Shown here: positions 8,865 through 17,031 of the stretch, piece by piece
Layout of the letters: the number at the start of each line of letters is the position of its first letter
Numbering within the stretch: position 1 is the first letter of the stretch
Notes under the pieces: model-generated
What the model was told of the DNA's origin: nothing
Seen by the model: the letters and a program-made list of their open reading frames with translations, nothing else
Databases searched by the model: none
Made by a program: the position numbers and the translations under genes
Assembly (NCBI GenBank): GCA_023419375.1
Contig: JAEZYD010000067.1
Span: 1 to 64,000 of the forward strand
DNA length: 64,000 nucleotides
Direction: 5' to 3'
DNA from: Pseudomonadota bacterium
GTDB lineage: Bacteria > Desulfobacterota > Desulfovibrionia > Desulfovibrionales > Desulfovibrionaceae

Positions 8865-8886
8865 GGGGCCGCCTGCGGGCGGCTCC
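8865..8886 (+). other. Intercistronic hairpin
   Basis: A GC-rich 9-bp stem (8865-8873 with 8878-8886, one G-T pair) lies between the receptor stop and the binding-protein start, with no T run. It may stabilise or partly attenuate the message so that the receptor is made in excess over the inner-membrane components. Confidence 0.4.
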
Positions 8887-8901
8887 ACTTGGGGCAATAG
8901 T

Positions 8902-9936
8902 ATGCAGATCCGCCATACATTTCTGTTTTGGGCAGCGCTTATGCTTGCGGCCTTTTTGCCTTGCACTGGAGCATGCGCGGCAGATGCCACGCCGCCTGCC
9001 GCCAGCAGCGATGCCAGAAGCGTCTATTGCCCGACGCCGCCCTCGGCCTTCACGCTCTATGCCTTTGCGCCGGAGTTGCTTGCGGCCTGGAACACCCCTC
9101 TGCGCGATTATGAAAAAAAATTTATTCCCCCCCAGTATCACGATCTGCCCATTCTGGGCGGCTGGTACGGGCAGGGATTTATTCCTGACAGGGAAATGCT
9201 GCTGGCAAGCGGCATCAAAAAGGCTTTTTACCTTTCCATGAGCATGCACGACCATTTGCCCATAGAGCAGACCCTCAGCGGTCTTGGCATGCAGGTATCC
9301 ACCGCTCCGGGCGGCAGCATGAAGGATATGGCGGCCTGTTTTCTGACAATGGGACGGCTGTATAATCGCGAACAGCGCGGGCAGAGCCTTGCGGCCTATG
9401 CTGATGCAACGCTGAACCGGGTGGCGGCGGCCATGAAAAATCTGCCCTCGGATCGGCGCACGCGGGTGTATGTGGCGCTGGAGGCCAACGGGCTTGCCTC
9501 GGTTTGTAAGGATTCCCTGCGGTCTGAGGTGCTAGAAGCCGCAGGGGCGGACAGTGTGCACATGTGCCCGCCCGGCACGGAAAACGCCCAGCTCAAGGTC
9601 ACCTTTGAGCAGGTCATGGCTTATAATCCGGATGTGGTGCTGGTATTCCACCCCAATCTTATGCGCCGCATACGTACAGACCCCCAATGGTCGGCCTTGC
9701 CAGCGGTGCAGGCGGGCAGGGTGTATTTTATCCCGCGTGGCCCCTTCAGCTGGATAGAGCGCCCCGCAACCTATATGCGGCTTATGGGCGTGCAATGGCT
9801 GGCAAATCTGCTGCATCCCGACCTGTACCCTGCGGATATCAAGGCTGAAAGCCGCCGATTCATGAAACTGTTTTTTAATCTGGATCTGAGCGATGCGCAG
9901 ATAAACGAGCTTTTTGAACCTTATGGCACGTTCTGA
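8902..9936 (+). CDS. Periplasmic metal-chelate/corrinoid-binding protein (BtuF/FhuD-like)
   Basis: A 344-residue protein with a signal peptide cleaved near ACA-A. The body follows the type III periplasmic binding-protein pattern: an N-lobe (LGGWYGQGFIPDREMLLASGIKKAFY), a long connecting helix (MGRLYNREQRGQSLAAYADA), and a C-lobe with the FEQVMAYNPDVVLVF strand and a final VYFIPRGPFSWIERPATYMRLMGVQWLA segment typical of iron-siderophore and vitamin B12 binders. It delivers the ligand to the FecCD permease that follows, overlapping it by 14 nt, which implies translational coupling. Confidence 0.87.
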   Translation: MQIRHTFLFWAALMLAAFLPCTGACAADATPPAASSDARSVYCPTPPSAFTLYAFAPELLAAWNTPLRDYEKKFIPPQYHDLPILGGWYGQGFIPDREMLLASGIKKAFYLSMSMHDHLPIEQTLSGLGMQVSTAPGGSMKDMAACFLTMGRLYNREQRGQSLAAYADATLNRVAAAMKNLPSDRRTRVYVALEANGLASVCKDSLRSEVLEAAGADSVHMCPPGTENAQLKVTFEQVMAYNPDVVLVFHPNLMRRIRTDPQWSALPAVQAGRVYFIPRGPFSWIERPATYMRLMGVQWLANLLHPDLYPADIKAESRRFMKLFFNLDLSDAQINELFEPYGTF

Positions 9937-10936
9937 AAAAATTTTGCTTTGGCTGGGGATGCTGCTGGTTGCCGCGGTGCTGCTCTCGCTGCACATGGGG
10001 CGCTACCCTCTGGACATGGGCGCGCTCTGCCGCGCGCTGGCCGATGCATGCTCTGGCAACGCGCTCAGCCCGGATCAAAAACAGATACTGTTTCTGTTTT
10101 TTAATCTGCGGCTGCCGCGCATTGTCACGGCCCTGCTGGTGGGCGCAAGCCTTGCGGTATCCGGCAGCGTGTATCAGGCCATGTTTCAGAATCCGCTTGT
10201 GTCTCCGGGGATTCTGGGGGTGCAGCACGGGGCGGCCTTTGGCGGGGCCGTGGGCATTCTGGCTTTTTCATCCATGGCGGCCACGCAGGTGCTGGCATTT
10301 GTTGGCGGCGCGTTGGGTGTGGGCCTTGCCCTGTTTTTTTCCATGCTTTACCCAAAGGCGCGTTTTCTTGCCCTGCTCATCGGCGGCATGGTCAGCAGCT
10401 CCTTTTTTGTGGCCCTGACCTCGCTTGTGCAGTACGTGGCAGACCCCAACAGGCAGTTGCCCGAAATTGTTTTCTGGCTCATGGGCTCGCTTTCGCGTGC
10501 AGAGCCGCGCCACCTTGCATGGGGTGGGCCGCTCATGCTCTGCGCGCTGGCCTTCATCTGCCTTAACGGCAAGGTCGTCAACGCGCTTTCCATGGGCGAT
10601 GACGAGGCCATGGCCCTTGGCGTGAACAGCGTGCGCATGAAGATGCAACTGATTGCGGCGGCAACACTGGCGTGTTCGCTGACTGTTGTCATGGCGGGGG
10701 TCATCAACTGGGTTGGCCTTGTCATTCCGCACGTGATGCGTTTTATCTGCGGGCCGGACAATCGCCTTGGCCTGCTGAATTCCGCCTTGGGCGGCGCGCT
10801 TTTTATTCTGCTGACGGATTCCTTCATCCGCACAATCTGGACAGTGGAACTGCCGCTGGGCATCGCCACCTCGATCATCCTGCTGCCGCTGTTTGCCTTT
10901 AGCCTGTGGTACGACTGGAAGAGACGCTATGATTGA
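9923..10936 (+). CDS. FecCD-family ABC transporter permease
   Basis: A 337-residue polytopic inner-membrane protein with about ten hydrophobic segments and the family hallmarks LPRIVTALLVGASLAVSG, NPLVSPGILGVQHGA, GVINWVGLVIPHVMRF and a C-terminal ELPLGIATSIILLPLF. These FecCD/BtuC permeases import iron-siderophore, haem or cobalamin. The ATG at 9923 is used; a TTG three codons upstream is an alternative. It overlaps both neighbours in a tight transport operon. Confidence 0.9.
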   Translation: MARSEKILLWLGMLLVAAVLLSLHMGRYPLDMGALCRALADACSGNALSPDQKQILFLFFNLRLPRIVTALLVGASLAVSGSVYQAMFQNPLVSPGILGVQHGAAFGGAVGILAFSSMAATQVLAFVGGALGVGLALFFSMLYPKARFLALLIGGMVSSSFFVALTSLVQYVADPNRQLPEIVFWLMGSLSRAEPRHLAWGGPLMLCALAFICLNGKVVNALSMGDDEAMALGVNSVRMKMQLIAAATLACSLTVVMAGVINWVGLVIPHVMRFICGPDNRLGLLNSALGGALFILLTDSFIRTIWTVELPLGIATSIILLPLFAFSLWYDWKRRYD

Positions 10937-11687
10937 AGTGCGTGACCTCACCCTTGGCTACTTTGACGCCCCGCCTGTGCTGCAGCAGGTTTCTCTGCGT
11001 GTGGGCCGGGGAGAAGTGGTGAACGTGCTTGGCCCCAACGGTTGCGGCAAAACAACGCTGCTCCGGGCCATTCTGGGATTTTTGCCCGTGCCGCCCCGCA
11101 GCATTTTTCTGGAAGGCCGCCCGCAGGAAGAAATATCGCGGCGGGAGCTTGCGCACACACTGGCCTATGTGCCCCAGATGCATACGGGTGTTTTTGCCTA
11201 TCAGGTGCTTGATGTGGTGCTTATGGGGCGCACTGCCCGCAGCCCCTGGCTCAGGTTTTCTGCCGATGATGTTGGCAGGGCCATGAACGCTCTGGAGCAG
11301 GTGCGCATGGCAGACTGCGCGCGCAAATCCTATCTGGAGCTATCCGGCGGGCAAAGGCAGCTTGTGCTTATTGCGCGGGCTTTGTGTCAGGGCTGCTCGG
11401 CCCTTGTCATGGATGAGCCAGTCACCGGGCTTGATTACGGCAACCAGTTTCATCTGCTGGAGCTGATTGGCGAGCTTTCCGGCTCCGGGCCGGCGATCAT
11501 GCTGACCACCCACCACCCGGAGCAGGCGGTGTACCTGGGCGGGCGGGCCATACTGCTCAAGGCCGGGCACGTGGTTGCGGACGGCCCGGTTTCCACCACT
11601 GTCACCGCGCAGCAGATCAAGGAGCTGTACAACCTGCCCCCCAGGGCACAGCGCTGGATGCACCTTACAGAACCGGATGCGCCATGA
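10929..11687 (+). CDS. ABC transporter ATP-binding protein for the FecCD permease
   Basis: A 252-residue ATPase with Walker A GPNGCGKT (35-42), Q-loop YVPQMH, signature LSGGQRQ, Walker B ALVMDEP with a D-loop, and switch His in LTTHHPEQ. It powers the adjacent permease. The start at 10929 overlaps the permease stop by 8 nt; an upstream in-frame extension would run deep into the permease gene. The stop overlaps the next gene by 4 nt (ATGA). Confidence 0.92.
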   Translation: MIEVRDLTLGYFDAPPVLQQVSLRVGRGEVVNVLGPNGCGKTTLLRAILGFLPVPPRSIFLEGRPQEEISRRELAHTLAYVPQMHTGVFAYQVLDVVLMGRTARSPWLRFSADDVGRAMNALEQVRMADCARKSYLELSGGQRQLVLIARALCQGCSALVMDEPVTGLDYGNQFHLLELIGELSGSGPAIMLTTHHPEQAVYLGGRAILLKAGHVVADGPVSTTVTAQQIKELYNLPPRAQRWMHLTEPDAP

Positions 11688-12712
11688 GCAGGGAACCCGT
11701 AGCCGACAGGCAGACTTTTGCCGCTCCCTATCTTGAGGAGCCGCCCGTAAGGACGCACGCCAGAGGACCGTGGTTTTTTGCGGCCTCTTTTGCGGCGCAT
11801 CTTGCCGTGCTGGGGATGATATGGTTTTTGGGCGGTCTGTTGCAGCCAGCGGGCAATGGTGATTTTGACGGGGTTGTGATTACCCTGACTTACGGCGAAC
11901 CCGGTTCCGGCACAGCCGGAGAACCAGCCGGAGCTGGCGGCGGCAGTGCCCAGCCGGAACAGGATGCGGTTCCGCAGGGGAATGCGGCGGCACCTGTCGC
12001 AGAGACGGCAGTAGCTCAAGAAGAGGCAAGCCCAACACCCCAAAAGCAGGATAAATCCGCCGAACCCACAGTGGCGGATTCCCAATCCCCCCTTGCCATA
12101 CCCCGGCTTGCCGAAAAAGCAGCGGCAAAAAAAACAGCCGATGCTTCGCCAAAGGAAAAGCCGCAGCCCCCCAATGTCGATAAACCCACAAAGGGCACAT
12201 CCCGCAAGGAACAGAATGTTCAGCACCGGGAACAGGCAGGCAGCAATACGACAGCCAAAGTCGCCGACATGAAACCGACGGCCACGACTGTTGGCGCAAG
12301 TTCAGATGCAAATTCAGGCGCAGAGTCGGGCGCTGGCAGCGGCGCAAGCCAGAGCAAACTGCAAGGGCAGGGGCGCGGCAGCGGCAGCAGTGGTCAGGGC
12401 AATGGGGCCGCCAGCGATGGGCAGGGGGATGCCGGAGGCTACCTTAAGGGCAATTACGAATACATCAAAAAGCGCATCCGCAAATATCTGGAGTACAGCC
12501 CGCAAGCCAAGCGCATGGGTATTCAGGGGCTTGTGTATGTGGCTTTTACCATCACCAGGGACGGCTCGGCCCAAAATGTGGAACTGCGCACCAGCAGCGG
12601 TTTTGATTCGCTGGACGAATCGGCGCTGGAAGCCGTGCATCGGGCATCGCCCTTTGCGCCGCCGCCGCAGCCCGCCCGTGTGGTTGTTCCCATTCAGTTC
12701 AGCCTCAAATAG
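11684..12712 (+). CDS. tonB: TonB-family energy transducer dedicated to the uptake operon
   Basis: A 342-residue protein: a short cytoplasmic tail, one transmembrane helix (about 31-51) carrying the SxxxH motif (Ser35, His39) that couples TonB to ExbB/ExbD, then a long Ala/Pro/Lys/Ser/Gly-rich periplasmic spacer (about 60-250), and a C-terminal TonB domain (GIQGLVYVAFTITRDGSA, ASPFAPPPQPARVVVPIQF). It transduces proton-motive force to the receptor. No exbB or exbD lies in the window, so it must use a pair encoded elsewhere. It overlaps the ATPase gene by 4 nt and is the last gene of the operon. Confidence 0.88.
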   Translation: MSREPVADRQTFAAPYLEEPPVRTHARGPWFFAASFAAHLAVLGMIWFLGGLLQPAGNGDFDGVVITLTYGEPGSGTAGEPAGAGGGSAQPEQDAVPQGNAAAPVAETAVAQEEASPTPQKQDKSAEPTVADSQSPLAIPRLAEKAAAKKTADASPKEKPQPPNVDKPTKGTSRKEQNVQHREQAGSNTTAKVADMKPTATTVGASSDANSGAESGAGSGASQSKLQGQGRGSGSSGQGNGAASDGQGDAGGYLKGNYEYIKKRIRKYLEYSPQAKRMGIQGLVYVAFTITRDGSAQNVELRTSSGFDSLDESALEAVHRASPFAPPPQPARVVVPIQFSLK

Positions 12713-12747
12713 CAGAAAGCCCAGCCTGTGGGGCCGGGCGTTGCGAG

Positions 12748-13569
12748 CTATATTTTCCAGAACATGACGGCCAGCTTTGACTCCACCCTTTCCTGAATAA
12801 TTCCATTACAGCAGAGGCTTGCCAGCTTTTTGCGCATTTCGGCTTTCAGACTGTCAGAAATTGTCATCATGCTGGTGAAATAATTGAGGTGCATCAGCTC
12901 CGCATCCTCAAAGGTCGTTTCGCTTTCCCACGCCCGGTCAAAGTATTCTACCTCAGGATAAAAACCCATCAGAAACAGCATGTTGAATGCGCAGAAGAAA
13001 CTGCGGGCAATGCGGGCTTTCTGTTCATCCCAGTCGAGCAGGCTTTTGAGCTGATCCCTGACGGAATGGCGCATTTCCACGTGCGTGATCATGCAGCAGG
13101 CGCGGCTGGAGGCGGCAATCATCTTTTCCAGCGTTGCGCGGTTATTGACGGCTGGCGTGCGCGATGCCAGAACCAGATCGAATTGACCGCGCCAGGTCAT
13201 GCTGTCGATGTCTGCCGCCTGCCAGTCCAGAACGCGAAAGTTGGCGTTGGAGCAATTGTCTTCAGCGGCATTGGCTTTTGCCAGCTCAATCATGCCGGGC
13301 GCAAGGTCAAAGCCCTCCACCCGGCCCACCAGAGGGGCCATTTCAAGGCTTTGCGCGCCGGGGCCGCAGCCGATATCCAGCACCCCGCTGTTGCGGTCAA
13401 GGCCAGCCTTGCGCGCAAGGTGTTCCATCAGGCGTTGGCGGTGCTCGTCCGCAGTTTTGCGACGAATGCGCTGGTTGAACGAGGGGGCGCGCTTGTTCCA
13501 GAAATCCAGCGCATCCTTGCGGTCTGGCTGATAATCGACCCAAAGCTGCTCAAAAGATTTAATATTCAC
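12748..13569 (-). CDS. Class I SAM-dependent methyltransferase
   Basis: A 273-residue cytoplasmic enzyme. Motif I is VLDIGCGPG (about 63-71), followed by the acidic end of strand 2 (VEGFDLAPGMIELAKANA), motif II-like FDLVLASRTPAVNN and a C-terminal half without transmembrane segments. The acceptor cannot be inferred. It is the third gene of a minus-strand operon FmdE, DUF364, methyltransferase and overlaps the end of the DUF364 gene by 4 nt. The operon converges on the TonB uptake operon. Confidence 0.87.
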   Translation of the reverse strand: MNIKSFEQLWVDYQPDRKDALDFWNKRAPSFNQRIRRKTADEHRQRLMEHLARKAGLDRNSGVLDIGCGPGAQSLEMAPLVGRVEGFDLAPGMIELAKANAAEDNCSNANFRVLDWQAADIDSMTWRGQFDLVLASRTPAVNNRATLEKMIAASSRACCMITHVEMRHSVRDQLKSLLDWDEQKARIARSFFCAFNMLFLMGFYPEVEYFDRAWESETTFEDAELMHLNYFTSMMTISDSLKAEMRKKLASLCCNGIIQERVESKLAVMFWKI

Positions 13570-14339
13570 TGAGCACCGCCGGGCAGCAGATTTACCTTGA
13601 GGCCTCCGCTGGCAAAAATGGCCTCGCAGTCGTTGTCTTTCAGGGCGCGGGCCACGCCTGCCGCGTTTTCCACCACCAGGCCGGAAAGCGAGGCAAAACC
13701 GTGCCGGAACAGCAGAGGATGCATGGGCGTGCTTGGCCCGACCATGAAAACCTTGGCCTTCCGGGTCAGTTCCAGCAGGCGGGTGATGGTTTTGTTGATA
13801 AACGTCGTGCCCGTGACAAAAACAATATCCTGCTCAGGCAGAATATATTCCGCTGCGGCGTCTGGCAGGTCTCCGGGCTGCGGATTGCGCTCAAGAATAC
13901 ACATGTCGCAGTGCTGGCGCAGCATGCGCAAACCGGGAAAATGCCCGATTACCGCAACCTTTTTGCCCGTGGCTTCTGCACGAAAAAAGTCAAAGGCATT
14001 GCCGGGCAGGCGGTTTACGCCGGGCTGAATGGGGCTTTCTGGCCCCAGGGCCAAGGTGTTGTTAGCGGCATTCAAGGCTGCAAGACCGATGGAGGCCTGA
14101 TTGAAATCCCACAATTTGAGGCGTTCAGCCACCATGCGCAAGGGCTGACCGACAATTTCATATGGGGAGAGCGAGGGATCCTGCGCGCCCGGCATGGTCG
14201 GGAAATGCTGGGCCATGCCTACGCCCCCGGCGTCTGATTCCACCATCAGCCAGTGGTCGCCGTAAACAAAGGATTTGACCCGCTCCGTTGACGGAACCGA
14301 ATCAATCAGTTCGTCATACAAAAGCCAGCGGTTATGCAC
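13566..14339 (-). CDS. DUF4213/DUF364 protein (putative heavy-metal chelation family)
   Basis: A protein of about 257 residues if translation starts at the GTG at 14339, which overlaps the FmdE stop by 8 nt and follows a G-rich site; an in-frame ATG at 14402 would add 21 residues inside the FmdE gene. It has an N-terminal DUF4213 part (WLLYDELIDSVP, YGDHWLMVES, NAANNTLA) and a C-terminal Rossmann-like DUF364 part (KKVAVIGHFPGL, FVTGTTFINKTITRLLEL, VMVGPSTP, ASLSGLVVEN). Solved members show an enolase-N-like plus Rossmann arrangement and have been suggested to chelate metal. It probably works with FmdE. Confidence 0.82.
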   Translation of the reverse strand: MHNRWLLYDELIDSVPSTERVKSFVYGDHWLMVESDAGGVGMAQHFPTMPGAQDPSLSPYEIVGQPLRMVAERLKLWDFNQASIGLAALNAANNTLALGPESPIQPGVNRLPGNAFDFFRAEATGKKVAVIGHFPGLRMLRQHCDMCILERNPQPGDLPDAAAEYILPEQDIVFVTGTTFINKTITRLLELTRKAKVFMVGPSTPMHPLLFRHGFASLSGLVVENAAGVARALKDNDCEAIFASGGLKVNLLPGGAQ

Positions 14340-14901
14340 GGCTGCCCCCAAGCGGACTGTAATATGCGCCGTTGAGGCATGCCTGGCAGTATGTTTTGCC
14401 ATCTCGCACAACTTCTTTGCAATCCAGCACATCTTCGCCGCAGACGCAACAGGTTGCAATGCGCGCGGGCGGGCCGGGCAGGTCGCCTTCGGGCATGGTG
14501 ATGCTCACAGGCTGGCAGGAAAAAATGTCGTTATCGGCGTAGCCTTCCCAAAAGGTGAGCTGGGCGGCTTTGTCCGCATGGTGGGGCGGCCTGTCTGAGG
14601 TGATGACGCTGACCCGCACGGCTTTGCCGGTTTTCAAATCAAGAAAGGACATAGCTGTTTTACCGTAGCTGTACATTTTGACCCGTCGGCGGCCCACGGT
14701 CACGCCAGTAACCACGTAGGAAGCATCTGCAACGCAGCGGTCAGTCTCCAGAAAAATGACTAGATCCCGCATGTCGTCATGCGGCGACATGCCAAGGGCT
14801 TCCAGCGCCATCAGGGTCATGCGGATGCCCAGAATCTGCCCGCTGCAAATGTGACCGTGATACTGTTCGGCCTTTTCAAGGTAGGGTTTTATATCTTGCA
14901 T
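14332..14901 (-). CDS. FmdE-family protein with C-terminal zinc ribbon
   Basis: A 189-residue protein with the FmdE (formylmethanofuran dehydrogenase subunit E-like) N-terminal motif EQYHGHICSGQILGIRM, then DRCVADASYVVTGVTVGRRRV and KMYSYGKTAMSFLD. The C-terminus is a Cys-rich ribbon (CCVCGEDVLDC and YCQACL). Archaeal FwdE/FmdE is tied to molybdenum/tungsten enzymes; the bacterial members are of unknown function but often lie beside metal transport genes, as here. It is the first gene of the minus-strand operon and is coupled to the DUF364 gene. Confidence 0.87.
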   Translation of the reverse strand: MQDIKPYLEKAEQYHGHICSGQILGIRMTLMALEALGMSPHDDMRDLVIFLETDRCVADASYVVTGVTVGRRRVKMYSYGKTAMSFLDLKTGKAVRVSVITSDRPPHHADKAAQLTFWEGYADNDIFSCQPVSITMPEGDLPGPPARIATCCVCGEDVLDCKEVVRDGKTYCQACLNGAYYSPLGGSRA

Positions 14902-15183
14902 AGTTTTTATGTGTAAGAGTGTTTGTATGTTTAAATGTGTACATTTTATTATATGTCCGCATCTTGGTTGTCATGCTGGTAGCTGTTTCAATAAAAGCGT
15001 GAACATTAGGCAGTAGCAAGGGGGCTGGGGGAGGCGGGAGGGCAGAAAGGCCTCGGGGCAGTGCGGATGGAAAAGGCGCGGGGGCGGCGCTGCGAGCAAT
15101 TGTGCGCTCGCTGACAAGCGCGCCCAAAATAGCGTGTTATGTGCCGCTGCGGGTATCCGAGCTGGAACTGTTGGCTTGTGTAC
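14902..15183. other. Intergenic region between divergent FmdE and CxxC genes
   Basis: About 280 nt, T-rich near the FmdE start and very GC-rich around 15010-15130. It should contain the promoter of the FmdE operon. No gene or known RNA was recognised. Confidence 0.35.
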
Positions 15184-15213
15184 TTGACACTGGGGTGCTA
15201 GTAGTAATGTATA
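15184..15213 (+). promoter_or_regulatory. Candidate sigma-70 promoter for the 54-residue CxxC protein
   Basis: A consensus TTGACA at 15184-15189 and a TGTATA-like -10 at 15208-15213 are 18 nt apart, about 28 nt upstream of the ATG at 15241. Confidence 0.45.
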
Positions 15214-15240
15214 GCATAACTCCAGAAAGGGGGACTCATT

Positions 15241-15405
15241 ATGGCCCAGAATACGAGAGTTGATGACTACACCACCTGCCCGGCTTGTCAGGGCAACGGA
15301 AAAGACGATGCTGGCACAAAGTGTTTTGAGTGCAACGGAACAGGCAAAAAGCAACATGCCTGCACTGTTCCCGAAGGCCCCGAACATGAAGGCGTTTGCG
15401 ACTAG
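15241..15405 (+). CDS. Small DnaJ-type CxxCxGxG zinc-finger protein
   Basis: A 54-residue protein that short-gene filters would miss. It has two half-motifs, CPACQGNG (Cys13, Cys16) and CFECNGTG (Cys28, Cys31), matching one pair of the DnaJ cysteine-rich repeats and sufficient for one zinc site; two further cysteines (41 and 53) lie in the tail. A strong ribosome site (GAAAGGGGG) precedes the ATG, a consensus-like promoter lies upstream and a clean terminator downstream, so it is a complete single-gene unit. The function is unknown; a small redox or RNA/protein-binding zinc protein is possible. Confidence 0.78.
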   Translation: MAQNTRVDDYTTCPACQGNGKDDAGTKCFECNGTGKKQHACTVPEGPEHEGVCD

Positions 15406-15484
15406 CACAGCGCGGCTCCATTAACAAACATAACTTGCTTCCTGATCAAACCTGCACGACAGACAGAAATCAGGATGATACAAA

Positions 15485-15525
15485 TGCTCGGCTTTCTCCT
15501 TGGCGGGGAAAGCCGAGCATTTTTT
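15485..15525 (+). terminator. Terminator of the small CxxC gene
   Basis: An 11-bp stem (15485-15495 with 15509-15519) is followed by six T. It lies 80 nt after the stop at 15405. Confidence 0.8.
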
Positions 15526-15882
15526 GGGGTGGGAGAGGTTGTGCGCAAATTCTTGATGGCAGCAGGAAGGCAGCTCAGAAATTTAAAAAGATTGATGGTT
15601 ATTTTTAGATACATGGACCTTTGATTCATGACGCAGTAAAAGCGACGCTATTGCTATGTTTGAATACTCTTGATAGTTTTTCATAAGCTTTGATTCTTGC
15701 TTGAAAATCTGTAAAAATTGTTTGTAACTGTTTAGAAAACCAGTAAGTATAATGTATTTTATTGCTATGGTATTTTTGTCGCAGTATTATTCTGATGGGC
15801 AATATTTTTAATCGCATATTTAATTTTGCAAAATTATCTGAAGTATACACCGTATATTTGTTAACTTTAATAATAAGGCTGA
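15526..15882. other. AT-rich leader upstream of the diguanylate cyclase
   Basis: About 350 nt with a base composition much more AT-rich than the flanking core genes. No gene recognised. It presumably carries the promoter of the cyclase at 15883 and shares that gene's foreign-looking composition. Confidence 0.35.
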
Positions 15883-16809
15883 ATGGGCATGAAAAAGCAT
15901 GTAGTTGATCCAAAATTCATAACTCTTGAGCGCCTTTTCCAGTCCATACCAATGGCTGTTGCGCTTGTTGGCAGGGGAGGGAGGTATATAGCCCTGAATG
16001 ACGCATTGGCAAACATTGCTGGCGTTGGGGTAAGCGACCTTGTTGGGGCAAAGGTTAGTGACGTAAGCAAGGAAAGTGGGGAAAATTCTAAGCGTGATTT
16101 CGAGTATTTTGATGCGGACAAGGAGGTAGCCGACCATGAGCTTCGCATCAATGATTCAACATATCTTGTTTCTGTTCGCCCGGTGCGCGACGATGATGAG
16201 TGTGTCATTGGGGAAATAGTTGCATTGGCCGACATTACAAAGCACAAGGAAGTGGAACAAAAACTCCTTGAGGCGAATAAGAAACTTAAGCATCTCGCAA
16301 ATTTTGATCCACTAACTAATGTACTCAATGCGCGTACATATTATCAGGTTTGTGATTCAGTGATAACTATTTTGAAAAGAAAATCTAAAGACTTTTCAGT
16401 GTTATTTATCGATCTGGATCATTTCAAAAAAATTAATGATACATATGGCCATCATGCTGGAGACTGCGTTCTTCAATCAGTTGCAGAAACGCTTCGTGAC
16501 GAAACACGAAGCTGTGATGTTGTTGGGCGCGTTGGCGGTGAGGAATTTTCTGTTTTCCTGCCAGAATCAGGGCTTGAGAATGCCATGGCTATTGCCAATA
16601 AAATTCGTAAAAAAATCGAGCAAAAAGAAATTGTGTGTAATAACAAGACAATTAATATAACTGCAAGTATCGGTGTTGCACCAAAAATGAAACATCATAA
16701 TTCCATATCTGATATTCAGAGGGATGCGGATCACGCTATGTATCATGCAAAAAAAGAAGGTAGAAACAGGATTTCGTACCTGAATAAACCTTGTTATATA
16801 GAAGAATAA
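15883..16809 (+). CDS. PAS-GGDEF diguanylate cyclase
   Basis: A 308-residue soluble protein with an N-terminal PAS domain (about 15-122) and a GGDEF domain (about 135-300). The active-site motif is GGEEF, preceded by the metal-binding stretch FIDLDHFKKINDTYGH. An RxxD inhibitory site (RSCD) lies exactly five residues before GGEEF, so product inhibition by c-di-GMP is expected. It should make c-di-GMP in response to a PAS ligand or redox state. Its codons are AT-rich compared with neighbours and it lies next to an ISL3 remnant, both signs of transfer. An alternative start lies two codons in, at 15889. Confidence 0.92.
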   Translation: MGMKKHVVDPKFITLERLFQSIPMAVALVGRGGRYIALNDALANIAGVGVSDLVGAKVSDVSKESGENSKRDFEYFDADKEVADHELRINDSTYLVSVRPVRDDDECVIGEIVALADITKHKEVEQKLLEANKKLKHLANFDPLTNVLNARTYYQVCDSVITILKRKSKDFSVLFIDLDHFKKINDTYGHHAGDCVLQSVAETLRDETRSCDVVGRVGGEEFSVFLPESGLENAMAIANKIRKKIEQKEIVCNNKTINITASIGVAPKMKHHNSISDIQRDADHAMYHAKKEGRNRISYLNKPCYIEE

Positions 16810-16903
16810 CGGCTTATAAGGACTGATATGTTACGCGATCTGAGCTAAATGCAAAAGTAGAGAATAGGTTTGGCGTGGTGCGCTTTTGACCTGATCACCT
16901 TCA

Positions 16904-16984
16904 ATGAAGTTGATCCAGCGGCGTAAGTATGGCTTTCGCAATTTCGAAAACTACCGCCTGCGGGTGCGCTCATTGTGCTGCTGA
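16904..16984 (+). pseudogene. C-terminal remnant of an ISL3-family transposase
   Basis: The last 26 codons of a transposase are intact in frame: a helix rich in basic residues, RRKYGFRNFENYRLRVRS, then LCC and stop. That is the conserved tail of ISL3 (IS204/IS1001/IS1165) transposases. The frame is closed just upstream, so everything N-terminal is lost. The element's right inverted repeat follows at 17032-17061. Confidence 0.65.
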
Positions 16985-17031
16985 AATGGCTGGAGAATTA
17001 TTCCAAAACCTGTCGGAAAACTGCCTCTGGA

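Noticed and set aside
12713..12747. Terminator between tonB and the methyltransferase
   Set aside because: Only a weak, interrupted GC pairing and no T run in the 35-nt gap; not enough to call.
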